Virus record (IMG/VR): IMGVR_UViG_3300017753_000144
Location: 1 to 20,853 of that record
Strand: one strand, 5' to 3'
Length of the DNA: 20,853 bases
Origin: a virus
A program made the translations under genes and the position numbers. The stretch's first letter is position 1; every line of letters starts with the position of its first letter. Positions 7,047 to 15,010 of this stretch are shown here, in pieces. A model generated the notes under the pieces. The model was not told the origin of the DNA, searched no databases, and saw only the letters and a list, made by a program, of their open reading frames with translations.

Positions 7047-8253
7047 ATGGCTAAAGACAGCTAGACCTAAACAGCTACCGCCGAAAGAAGATTTCTTTAT
7101 CTGGCTAATACTGGCGGGTCGTGGTTGGGGCAAGACTCGTACAGGTGCGCAAGACATAGCTTTATACGCACTCAGAAATCCAAATACCATCAGCGCAGTT
7201 ATAGCGCCAACATTCGGTGATTTAAGGCGAGTCTGTTTTCAAGGCAACAGTGGTCTTTTATCTATTATACCCAAAGACTGCTATTCAACTGAGTTTGGTA
7301 CATACGGCTATTCATCAACGATATGTGAGATAAGATTATCTAACGGCTCAAAGATTGTAGGGTACGCCGCACATAATCCAGATAGATTGAGAGGTAGTCA
7401 GTTTCATAGAGCTTGGGCTGACGAGCTTTGTGCTTGGGAATATCCAGAAGCATTTGACCAGTTAATGTTTGGGTTGAGATTAGGTGATGACCCTCAATGC
7501 ATAATAACAACAACACCGAAGCCAACTGGATTGCTAATGGGATTACTAGACCGTGAAGATGTAACGATTACCAAAGGCAACACTTTTGAGAATGAAGCTA
7601 ATCTTGCAACATCAGCGCTTGAAATGATGCGCTCAAGATATGAAGGCACTACATTAGGTAGGCAAGAACTCTATGCAGAGGTGTTAGAGGATATAGAAGG
7701 CGCTCTATGGTCAAACAAGCTGATAGATGAAGCTAGACTGCCTTATGATACCGAAAAAGAGCTTATACAAATTATAGTGGCGATTGACCCCGCAGTCACA
7801 GCTAATGAGAACTCAGATGAAACAGGAATAATTGTGGTTGGTAAAGATGCAAATAATGAGTATTATGTACTTGAAGACTTATCGGGCAAGCATTCTGCTG
7901 ATGGTTGGGGTAAGATAGCTATAAAGGCTTACTATGAATGGGAAGCTGATAGGATTGTGGCAGAGGTAAACAATGGTGGTGACTTAGTGGAAAGATTAAT
8001 TCGCAACATAGATATGAATGTTCCATATAGGTCAGTTAGAGCGTCACGAGGTAAAATGGTTCGTGCTGAACCTATTGCGGCTCTATACGAACAAAGGCGC
8101 GTTCATCATATTGGTGTTTTTAAAGAACTGGAATCGCAGATGTGTTCCTACACAGGACAAAACAAACCGAGTCCTGATAGATTAGATGCCTTAGTTTGGG
8201 GATTGTCAGAACTAAGCAAGTCGCGTGGCATCGTTAATTGGAGAATTAGCTAA
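6946..8253 (+). CDS. terL: terminase large subunit (packaging ATPase and nuclease)
   Basis: 435 residues if the ATG at 6946 is used; TTG codons at 6994 and 7003 are shorter alternatives, and family members usually begin close to the segment ARPKQLPP. The ATPase shows an adenine-region and Walker A stretch FFIWLILAGRGWGKTRTGAQ (K63) and Walker B AWADE (D159, E160), followed by a TTTPKP coupling motif. The RNase H-like nuclease shows VAIDPA (D281), VAEVNNGG, and PDRLDALVWG (D411, D414). This is the Terminase_6 / Terminase_6C layout. It packs DNA into the prohead through the portal encoded by the next gene, whose start overlaps this stop by one base (TAATG). Confidence 0.9.
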   Translation: MQKSQTHPHSEKLWNCLTRLQTNAEKSTIQLYTEWLKTARPKQLPPKEDFFIWLILAGRGWGKTRTGAQDIALYALRNPNTISAVIAPTFGDLRRVCFQGNSGLLSIIPKDCYSTEFGTYGYSSTICEIRLSNGSKIVGYAAHNPDRLRGSQFHRAWADELCAWEYPEAFDQLMFGLRLGDDPQCIITTTPKPTGLLMGLLDREDVTITKGNTFENEANLATSALEMMRSRYEGTTLGRQELYAEVLEDIEGALWSNKLIDEARLPYDTEKELIQIIVAIDPAVTANENSDETGIIVVGKDANNEYYVLEDLSGKHSADGWGKIAIKAYYEWEADRIVAEVNNGGDLVERLIRNIDMNVPYRSVRASRGKMVRAEPIAALYEQRRVHHIGVFKELESQMCSYTGQNKPSPDRLDALVWGLSELSKSRGIVNWRIS

Positions 8254-10289
8254 TGGCATTATTGGATAACATTAAGAATGTATTTACCATCAGAGGTAAC
8301 GAATACAAAAGAGCAAGCAACATGGTCGGATATTTTGGTGTTGGTGCGAGTGAAGGCAAACAATACAAATACCAAGACTTAGCAAAAGAAGGCTACCTAA
8401 AGAACGCAATTGTATATAGATGCGTTAATGAGATATCTAAAGGCGCGGGTGCTGTAGATTATTGCGTTAAAAGCGGTGATACCATGCTAGAAAATCACCC
8501 ATTGCAAGTATTGATAGACAGACCAAACCCATTGCAATCAAACACAGAATTTTTTAATGCTTTATTTGGCTTCTTACTTCTTAGTGGTAATGCATATATC
8601 CTGAGAGTGGGTGGAGAGATAGGCGCACCAAAAGAACTTCATCTGCTTAGACCAGACAGAATCCGCATCAATGGCGGTAAAAAGCCCATACCAGAAAGCT
8701 ATGACTATGTAATCAATGGTAGAGTGCAAGCATCTTATCCAGTAGACCAAGACACAGGTTATAGTCAACTCAAGCACATCAAGCTATGGAATCCATTAGA
8801 TGATTTCTACGGTTGTTCACCTTTATCTGCGGCGGCAGTAGAAGTAGACCAACATAATCTATCAAGCAAGCACAATATCAACCTACTAAACAATGGCGCT
8901 AGACCTAGTGGGGCGGTAATATTTAAACCTAAAGATGAATCAGGGTTCAATGTAAATCTAACAGAGGGGCAAAGACAGCAACTCTTAACAGACCTAAACA
9001 ATAGATTTCAAGGTGCGGGTAATGCGGGCAGACCGTTATTGTTAGAAGGTGACTTTGATTGGAAAGAGATGGGATTGAGTCCAAAAGATATGGATTTCAT
9101 CAACCTAAAACACATGAGCGCCACAGACATAGCCTTATGCTTTGGCGTGCCAAATCAATTAGTGGGCGTACCTGATGCACAGACTTACTCTAATGTTGCA
9201 GAAGCTAGACTTGCTCTATATGAAGAAACAATCATACCTCACCTAAAGTTAATACAATCAGATATCAATGAATGGTTAGTGCCTATGTTTAGCGAGAATG
9301 TAAGATTTGAGTATATGTATGAGAACATCCCCGCACTATCTGAGCGCAAAAGAAAGACTTATGAGAATGTAACAAGCGCTGTAAGAGAAGGCATAATGAC
9401 TCGTAATGAAGCCAGAGAGATACTAGGTCTTAGTCCTATTGATGGTGGTGATGAAATATATATATCATCAACCTTGTTCCCAATAGGCTCAGAATCAACA
9501 CCAGAGCCTACACCAGAGGAAGAAGAACTGGATATTCAAGACTATGAAGATGAAGAAGAAGATGATGATGAAAAGGACATAGACGACATTATCTGGGATG
9601 AGGATGTGAAGGCTATTGCAGACATAGACCTTACACCAACAGATGGCATGGCGAGTGAAGCAGAGCGCGGGCTTAAATGGAGAAAAGAATTCAATCGTGG
9701 TGGCACTATGGTAGGTGTAGCCAGAGCCAATCAATTAGTTAGAAAAGAAAACTTATCGCCTAGCACGGTACGCCGAATGTTTAGTTTCTTCAGTAGACAT
9801 GAAGTGGATAAGCAAGGGCAAGGATTCAAGGTAGGTCAGGAAGGCTATCCAAGTGCGGGCAGAATAGCATGGGCGCTCTGGGGTGGTGATGCGGGATTTG
9901 CATGGTCAAGAAAGAAGCGTAACCAATTAGAAGCCGAAGCAGAGAAGATGCTAAAGCAAGATAAACATACAGGTATCACTGAACTGAAAGCACCAATATC
10001 AGCAAAAGTGAAAGAGGGGTTGAAAAACAAAGTAGAGAAACACAACGAGAAGTACGGAGATAAACCAACAAAGCGGGCAACACTAAGAATGCTTGAAGCG
10101 GTATTTAGGAGAGGGGTTGGCGCATATAACACGAACCCACAGTCAGTAAGACCAAGTGTAACCAATCAAGACCAGTGGGCTTATGCCAGAGTAAACAGTT
10201 TTCTAACGGCATTGCGTACTGGTAGGTTTAGAAGTGGTAAACACGATACAGACTTATTCCCTAAAGGACACCCATTGTCTAGTAAGTAA
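8253..10289 (+). CDS. HK97-type portal protein with two extra C-terminal modules
   Basis: 678 residues, much longer than the usual 400-450 for this family. Residues 1 to about 410 are the portal: NAIVYRCVNEISKGAG, HPLQVLIDRPNP, FLLLSGNAYI, and SATDIALCFGVPNQLVGVPD then YSNVAEARLALYEETIIPHL. An acidic linker follows at about 420-455 (EEDDDEKDIDDI). Module 1 (about 460-560) has EAERGLKWRKEFNRGGTMVG, RRMFSFFSRHEVDK, and YPSAGRIAWALWGGDAGFAW. Module 2 (about 575-678) has KHNEKYGDKPTKRATLRMLE, FRRGVGAYNTNPQSVRP, WAYARVNSFL and KHDTDLFPKGHPLS. Both look like conserved modules I associate with phage virion genes, but I cannot name them. The portal forms the dodecameric DNA gate at one head vertex. 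Confidence 0.85.
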   Translation: MALLDNIKNVFTIRGNEYKRASNMVGYFGVGASEGKQYKYQDLAKEGYLKNAIVYRCVNEISKGAGAVDYCVKSGDTMLENHPLQVLIDRPNPLQSNTEFFNALFGFLLLSGNAYILRVGGEIGAPKELHLLRPDRIRINGGKKPIPESYDYVINGRVQASYPVDQDTGYSQLKHIKLWNPLDDFYGCSPLSAAAVEVDQHNLSSKHNINLLNNGARPSGAVIFKPKDESGFNVNLTEGQRQQLLTDLNNRFQGAGNAGRPLLLEGDFDWKEMGLSPKDMDFINLKHMSATDIALCFGVPNQLVGVPDAQTYSNVAEARLALYEETIIPHLKLIQSDINEWLVPMFSENVRFEYMYENIPALSERKRKTYENVTSAVREGIMTRNEAREILGLSPIDGGDEIYISSTLFPIGSESTPEPTPEEEELDIQDYEDEEEDDDEKDIDDIIWDEDVKAIADIDLTPTDGMASEAERGLKWRKEFNRGGTMVGVARANQLVRKENLSPSTVRRMFSFFSRHEVDKQGQGFKVGQEGYPSAGRIAWALWGGDAGFAWSRKKRNQLEAEAEKMLKQDKHTGITELKAPISAKVKEGLKNKVEKHNEKYGDKPTKRATLRMLEAVFRRGVGAYNTNPQSVRPSVTNQDQWAYARVNSFLTALRTGRFRSGKHDTDLFPKGHPLSSK

Positions 10290-10294
10290 TACCT

Positions 10295-12433
10295 ATGTTA
10301 GACCCTTACTCACACAGAGAAAACGCTGTCAGGGCGCACACAGGGGCTAGAATTCTTGCAAAGATACAGCAAAAACGCCTTAATTCCTTTAAACAAGGCA
10401 GAATCAATGTCAGGAAAGAAGTAAGAAGGCAACGCCGATTACGCAATAATTTAGAGAAAATGGTATTCAGAAGATTGAGTAGCTTACTACCCAAGCACAT
10501 AAGAACACAGGCAAGTATATTCAAAGTATCAGGGTCATTCTCAAGGAACGCATCAAACAGGCAACTAGAAAACGAACTCTTTGCCGTTATGAGTAAGCAC
10601 TACCGTAGAATATTTATGACGGTATTCAAAGACAATGAGTCAAGATATGAAAAGATAAACAAAAGCGTAGATGTAACCGTGTTTGGTAGAAACAGAGATA
10701 TTGAAAGATTAATCAGTGTCTACAACAACGATAGAAACCTTTATCTAGCAAATATGACTCAATCAGTGACTAGGAATATCCAGAATGTCATTACAAAGGG
10801 TAGAGCAGATGGCGCTACATTAGACCAGATATCCAAAAACATTAGGAACACAGCACCCATAGCAAGACGCAGAGCCGCCGCTATTGCCAGAACAGAAACA
10901 CACAATGCCGCTAGTTTTGCACAGCATGAGTATCACGGAATCATACAAAACGAGTATGGCGTTAACATGATGAAGAAATGGGCGGCTACTAATGACCTAA
11001 GAACACGGTCAGCGCATAGCGCGGTCAATGGACAGACAAGGGCTATGGATGAAGCATTTGATGTAGGTGGCGCTCAGATGATGCACGCGGGTGACCCTAA
11101 AGGTGGTGCAAAGAATGTTATCAACTGTAGGTGTGTCATTATTTATGTTGATGCAGATGAAATAGAGGAAGCAGTAGATACAACAGCGCCATCAAGAAAA
11201 CCAGTAAACGATTTTGGTGAACAGCACCCAGATGAAATTAAACCAAACAAAGAATCATTCAAAGGTGATGAGAATATAAGTATCGTGAATAGAAGGGCGC
11301 AACCGTTGAATGATGTCACTCATATAAGAAAAGGTGCTTTCTTTCATCATAGTGGCACGATTAATATGGGGTCAAACTATGGAAGGTCAGGCGCTTCATA
11401 TAATAGCGTGTGGCGGCATGAAAAAGGACACGCATTTGATTACGACACGAAATTTATGTCTGTGATGGGTGATTATGCCGCTAGAGCAAAATTTTTAAAT
11501 ATAGGGCATGACAAGCTGATGCGGTCTAAGATAAAAAATGCCGTTGACATTGAATCTGATAAAATTAGAGGAGTAGGGTCAGGAAAATCAACTTACATCA
11601 GTAGATTCGGTATATCATCTTTCATGGCAAAACAAATTTTAGATGATAGGAAACTACTACGGAAAAGAAACAATGACATCAAAAAGAAAAGAAAAAATAA
11701 AGATTTAGAAAAAAATACTACAGCTAATGATTTAAAACTTGGTGTTTCATCTAAGGTAGTGACAAAGAGCAGAGAAATAGAAGTATTAGGAGAAAAAAGA
11801 ACAATAACAGATGACAAAACTATATGGGAAACAAACCTAAGTAAAGCGCAATTCATTAAGAAATGGAAATCAGAGCTTGATAAATCAGAATCAATTTTGA
11901 AGTATGATGATTTAAAAGTATTGTATGGTGATGATTTTCTTGAATCTGCTTACGATATTGCAAAATTACCAAATAACATGGAAACCTCGTATTTCGGTAC
12001 AGGCAAAAGTTTCCGTGATTTGTCATCTTGGCTAACAAACTTAAAGTATAACAATCTCGGTAATGGGTCAGATTGGTTAAAGTCAAACTTCAATTATTAT
12101 CTAGCAAAATCACAAAAATCAGAATCTATAAAAGACATAACAAACTTTTCTGATTTGATAGGTTCAATAACTAATAATAGCGTAATGGATGGTCATACCA
12201 AAAGGTACTATTCAAGTTTCCCAAAACTTGCAACTGGCTTGTCTGACGGTCACTTAACAGAAACATTTGCAAACTTTACTTGTTTATTGGGAAGTAAAAA
12301 TGCTGATACATGGCGTAAAGTCTTGGCATACCACACGCCTGATTCATTAAAAGAATATGATGAAATTATGGAAGCACTGGCAAAAGCTAAAGCCATAGAT
12401 GAAGCAGATGTGGCTTTGATGGATTTAACATGA
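10295..12433 (+). CDS. Mu F-like minor head protein fused to an HExxH metallopeptidase-like domain
   Basis: 712 residues. Residues 1-160 are basic and helical. The Mu F head-morphogenesis domain lies at about 165-290: ARRRAAAIARTETHNAASFA, KWAATNDLRTRSAHSAVNGQ, and the closing NCRC (C278, C280). After a Pro-rich break comes an unrelated C-terminal region, about 310-712. It contains VWRHEKGHAFDY with H375-E376-K-G-H379, the HExxH zinc site of metallopeptidases, and far downstream HLTETFANF (E656), a suitable third ligand for a gluzincin-like site. Mu F proteins sit inside the head near the portal, and C-terminal effector domains on them are known from polymorphic phage toxins. No clear ribosome-binding site precedes the ATG. 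The C-terminal half looks richer in A+T than the Mu F half. Confidence 0.75.
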   Translation: MLDPYSHRENAVRAHTGARILAKIQQKRLNSFKQGRINVRKEVRRQRRLRNNLEKMVFRRLSSLLPKHIRTQASIFKVSGSFSRNASNRQLENELFAVMSKHYRRIFMTVFKDNESRYEKINKSVDVTVFGRNRDIERLISVYNNDRNLYLANMTQSVTRNIQNVITKGRADGATLDQISKNIRNTAPIARRRAAAIARTETHNAASFAQHEYHGIIQNEYGVNMMKKWAATNDLRTRSAHSAVNGQTRAMDEAFDVGGAQMMHAGDPKGGAKNVINCRCVIIYVDADEIEEAVDTTAPSRKPVNDFGEQHPDEIKPNKESFKGDENISIVNRRAQPLNDVTHIRKGAFFHHSGTINMGSNYGRSGASYNSVWRHEKGHAFDYDTKFMSVMGDYAARAKFLNIGHDKLMRSKIKNAVDIESDKIRGVGSGKSTYISRFGISSFMAKQILDDRKLLRKRNNDIKKKRKNKDLEKNTTANDLKLGVSSKVVTKSREIEVLGEKRTITDDKTIWETNLSKAQFIKKWKSELDKSESILKYDDLKVLYGDDFLESAYDIAKLPNNMETSYFGTGKSFRDLSSWLTNLKYNNLGNGSDWLKSNFNYYLAKSQKSESIKDITNFSDLIGSITNNSVMDGHTKRYYSSFPKLATGLSDGHLTETFANFTCLLGSKNADTWRKVLAYHTPDSLKEYDEIMEALAKAKAIDEADVALMDLT

Positions 12434-12708
12434 AATACGAATATTGGTTAGTAAATGGAGTCATATATGACAAATTTTTTGAAGTAGAGAAATTAGATGT
12501 TTTGTATGGCAATTATCTTTTTATAACGAATGAAGATGCGGGTACACATATACCCACATATAAATTTCCTGATGGAGATATGCTTAAAAAAACAGATATA
12601 AACAAGATAGCTAAACTGATACAAAGAGCAATAGACAACAACACGAAACTCAAGGCAGAGGATATATCTGAGATAGTAACTGATTATCCAGATGATGTTC
12701 TGATATAA
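12430..12708 (+). CDS. small acidic protein overlapping the Mu F-peptidase stop; possible immunity partner
   Basis: 92 residues. The ATG at 12430 overlaps the preceding TGA (ATGA), so the two proteins are likely made together. The sequence is acidic (about 17 Asp/Glu against 11 Lys/Arg) and starts with aromatic-rich strands (KYEYWLVNGVIYDKFFEVEK), followed by LFITNEDAGTHIPTYKFPDG and a helix with INKIAKLIQRAI. No family is recognised. Small, acidic proteins directly behind a toxin-like domain are often its inhibitors, so an immunity role is a reasonable guess. It could equally be a small virion component. The gene ends in the A-run of a terminator hairpin. Confidence 0.6.
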   Translation: MKYEYWLVNGVIYDKFFEVEKLDVLYGNYLFITNEDAGTHIPTYKFPDGDMLKKTDINKIAKLIQRAIDNNTKLKAEDISEIVTDYPDDVLI

Positions 12709-12728
12709 AAAAACCGCCCGAAGGCGGT
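12707..12728 (-). terminator. intrinsic terminator of the minus-strand cassette
   Basis: A perfect 6-pair stem ACCGCC/GGCGGT (12713-12718 with 12723-12728) encloses four bases. On the minus strand the loop is TTCG closed by C and G, an unusually stable tetraloop, and the stem is followed by seven T (the A-run at 12707-12713). This is a strong terminator for the genes at 12752-13873. In the plus direction only a weak T-tract (TCTTAATAAT) follows, so it may also slow plus-strand transcripts after 12708. Confidence 0.85.
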
Positions 12729-12751
12729 CTTAATAATCATGCAGTGAAGGA

Positions 12752-13216
12752 TTAAGCTACTTTATTTTCTTCAACTTCTGACTTACAGACCCCATGCCTA
12801 AGTAAAACTTGATTTGAAATGAGCCTGTAGTGCTTCTCTGTAATGAGATGTAAAAGGTCATTACCAGATTCAGAGAGTCTAACTGAAAATAGCCCATTCA
12901 CTAAAGGATATACAGTGAATAATCTCATTCCAATAATGCTTGTTTTTTTCTCTATACGATTCCATGTTGAATAATTTATTTGTTCCAAATCAATCATTTT
13001 CATTTTAGGATGGAATTCAGAGCCACAACCTCTTTCAAAACACCATTTATTAAAAGAAATATAGCAACAGAAATTAGTTAGCGCGATTATTTCATTGTTG
13101 GTTAATGGCTTGCGGTCGTTTTCAGATAAATATACAGCAACCGCGCCAATCATTTCATTAATATAAACATTCCATTCAGGTCTTTCTGATTTTAACGAAC
13201 TCATTTTCTTATTCAT
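12752..13216 (-). CDS. hypothetical protein, 154 residues (reversed cassette)
   Basis: Start ATG at 13216 with AAGGGGAT about 6 bases upstream. It begins with a Lys/Ser-rich tip, then a helix WNVYINEMIGAVAVYLSEND and LTNNEIIALTNFCCYISFNK. The cysteine-containing part CFERGCGSEF and the stretch SIIGMRLFTVYPLVNGLFSV are followed by a helical end. No known domain is recognised. It is the second gene of a two-gene unit read against the surrounding head genes, ending at the terminator at 12707-12728. The position fits a moron, an accessory gene expressed independently of the late genes. Confidence 0.55.
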   Translation of the reverse strand: MNKKMSSLKSERPEWNVYINEMIGAVAVYLSENDRKPLTNNEIIALTNFCCYISFNKWCFERGCGSEFHPKMKMIDLEQINYSTWNRIEKKTSIIGMRLFTVYPLVNGLFSVRLSESGNDLLHLITEKHYRLISNQVLLRHGVCKSEVEENKVA

Positions 13217-13237
13217 TTTTATCCCCTTTGGAGTGGC

Positions 13238-13873
13238 TTACGCCACCCCCATAGTTTCAAGTAGTTTATTTTTAGCAATCTTCTTGCCGTTAAGTGAGAA
13301 AGCGCATCTGTAACTGGTGCTACGCCTTGTGTATATGCTTTTCTGTCTAGTGATTGTCAGAGTTATATCACCAATGCTTACGCTTTTTGTGATTGACTTC
13401 TGATAACCCGCTAAGTAGTTTCTTCTTTTGCCGTATTGGTTTTCAACAACTTCATAATCATTGAAGCCTTCTGCAACTTCTGTTTCCATGTTTACTAATA
13501 ATTCTTTACCATCAGCAACATTCATTAAAGGGTTACCGTTTACTGTTTCAATTTTTTCTGCGAGATATTTGATGTAATTTTCTGCACTTGAGATAGAGAA
13601 TTCTAATTCTCTGGCAGTGTCATCATCCACACCGCCTAATGATTTTAATTCTTCTCTTTTTACTTTTATCTGATATTGAATGTTAGAAATAGTAGCTTCA
13701 GCAACCAACTTAGAAACTTCTAATGGCTCTATGTCAGAGCCTTTGCAAGTGCCATTAAAAAAACCAAACTGAACATCATAGCCATGTTTAGCAATCAAAT
13801 TATCATTAGTGCTGACCGCTTGCACTCTACCGCAAACTTGGCAATGCCCTTTATGTGTGTGTGTATCTCTCAT
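13238..13873 (-). CDS. hypothetical protein with N-terminal zinc-binding motif, 211 residues
   Basis: Start ATG at 13873 with AAGGAA 6 bases upstream. The N-terminus reads HKGHCQVCGRVQAVS (C11-x2-C14), then LIAKHGYDVQFGFFNGTCKG. This set of Cys and His residues looks like a small zinc-binding module, which I remember as a recurring opening of phage hypothetical proteins. A coiled-coil-prone middle follows (IQYQIKVKREELKSLGG ... RELEFSISSAENYIKYLAEK), then a beta-rich basic C-terminus (SIGDITLTITRQKSIYTRRS). The gene is the first of the reversed cassette, 21 bases before its partner, and faces the capsid-block promoter. Function unknown. Confidence 0.6.
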   Translation of the reverse strand: MRDTHTHKGHCQVCGRVQAVSTNDNLIAKHGYDVQFGFFNGTCKGSDIEPLEVSKLVAEATISNIQYQIKVKREELKSLGGVDDDTARELEFSISSAENYIKYLAEKIETVNGNPLMNVADGKELLVNMETEVAEGFNDYEVVENQYGKRRNYLAGYQKSITKSVSIGDITLTITRQKSIYTRRSTSYRCAFSLNGKKIAKNKLLETMGVA

Positions 13874-13904
13874 ATTTTTTCCTTATATTTAATTAAACAA
13901 CACA

Positions 13905-13935
13905 ATAATAGTAACACCTATAGTTATTATTGCAA
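13905..13935 (-). promoter_or_regulatory. candidate promoter of the reversed cassette
   Basis: On the minus strand TTGCAA (13930-13935) is followed after 16 bases by TACTAT (plus-strand 13908-13913), or after 19 bases by TATTAT (13905-13910). Either could be the -10 box; the transcript would reach the AAGGAA ribosome-binding site about 25 bases later. The segment also holds inverted 7-base arms AATAATA (13904-13910) and TATTATT (13925-13931), 21 bases apart centre to centre, which could be an operator over the promoter. All AT-rich, so chance matches are easy. Confidence 0.4.
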
Positions 13936-13978
13936 CTACTTTAATACTTTTTTATGAAGTTTTTTTTAACCGTTTTTT

Positions 13979-14026
13979 TTGACCTCTGGTTAATTTATTG
14001 TAAGATTGTTTGTGTTGGGCTAATAT
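13979..14026 (+). promoter_or_regulatory. candidate promoter of the capsid gene block
   Basis: TTGACC (13979-13984) with a 16-base spacer leads to TAAGAT (14001-14006). A second option is TTGTAA (13998-14003) with a 17-base spacer and TAATAT (14021-14026). Three T-runs lie upstream at 13948-13953, 13960-13967 and 13973-13980. This is the only sizeable gap before the protease gene, and the cassette behind it is reversed, so the capsid block needs a start signal here. The ribosome-binding site AGAGGAAA is at 14041-14048. Confidence 0.45.
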
Positions 14027-14055
14027 GGGTGAAACTTAATAGAGGAAACCTTTAA

Positions 14056-14997
14056 ATGAACACTGGAAATGCGATGCTAGATGTTCAGGCTAATGAGCCT
14101 ACTTTGAAAGAAGATTCTATAGAGAATGATGCAAAGGAAGAAATCAGGCGTGATGTATTCACTACTGAAGAAGAAGCTCAAGACAGAGCAAAAGAATTAG
14201 GATGTGACGGAATCCACAAACATGATGAAGATGGCAATACAATCTATATGCCATGCAAAACACATGAGGAATATGTACTTGCTACAGGTACAGATGTAAA
14301 AAGCCAACACATTGAATTCAAATCAGAAATAAAAGCATACCAAGACGAAGAAGATGAAGAAAAAGGCGAGTATGGTCGTTTTGAAGGTTATGCATCTGTA
14401 TTTGAAAATACTGACTTAGGTAATGATGTAATTAAGACAGGCGCTTTCAAAAAGAGTATAAGACGGCGCGGCAATAAAGGTGTCAAACTTCTATACCAAC
14501 ATAAGAGCGATATGCCTATTGGTGTATTTGATTCTATTAAAGAAGATGACCACGGTCTTTATGTAAAAGGTAGACTTGCATTGCAGACACAGGCGGGCGG
14601 TGAAGCCTATGAATTATTAAAAATGGGTGCTTTAGATGGAATGTCTATAGGATTTAGAGCAGACCCTAAAACGATTACTTACGACAAGCGTTCTAAAAAA
14701 AGAATGATTGGTGAAGTAGATTTAATGGAAATTAGTCTAGTCACGTTCCCGATGAATCCGAAAGCTACGGTGATGTCGGTAAAAGGCGAAGCGGTTTCTA
14801 TTAGAGAGTGGGAAAATGGAATGCGAGATGCCTTCAATCTTTCTCGTTCTGAAGCAAAGATGGCGGCAAAAGCCGTTCATCATGCCTTTGAATCTAAATC
14901 AAGTAGTGAGATGCTACGAGAGAAAGAAGAAAAAGAGCAAAAAGAACTGGTAGATGCCATAAAAACCTTAACTTTAACCCTAAAAACATCTAACTAA
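14056..14997 (+). CDS. prohead protease, HK97 gp4-like (peptidase family S78)
   Basis: 313 residues; start ATG at 14056 with AGAGGAAA upstream. The protease core spans about 85-240: GRFEGYASVFENTDLGNDVI, LLYQHKSDMPIG with the likely catalytic H149, ALDGMSIGFRA with the nucleophile S197, and LMEISLVTFPMNPKA, a typical S78 ending. It cleaves the scaffold part of the capsid protein during head maturation and sits directly before the capsid gene, as expected. Residues 1-75 form an extra N-terminal piece with a short module AQDRAKELGCDGIHKHDEDG then IYMPCKTHEEY, holding two Cys and several His. The C-terminus (after 250) is helical and charged and may act as internal scaffold. Confidence 0.87.
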   Translation: MNTGNAMLDVQANEPTLKEDSIENDAKEEIRRDVFTTEEEAQDRAKELGCDGIHKHDEDGNTIYMPCKTHEEYVLATGTDVKSQHIEFKSEIKAYQDEEDEEKGEYGRFEGYASVFENTDLGNDVIKTGAFKKSIRRRGNKGVKLLYQHKSDMPIGVFDSIKEDDHGLYVKGRLALQTQAGGEAYELLKMGALDGMSIGFRADPKTITYDKRSKKRMIGEVDLMEISLVTFPMNPKATVMSVKGEAVSIREWENGMRDAFNLSRSEAKMAAKAVHHAFESKSSSEMLREKEEKEQKELVDAIKTLTLTLKTSN

Positions 14998-15010
14998 AAA
15001 GGAAATTAAA

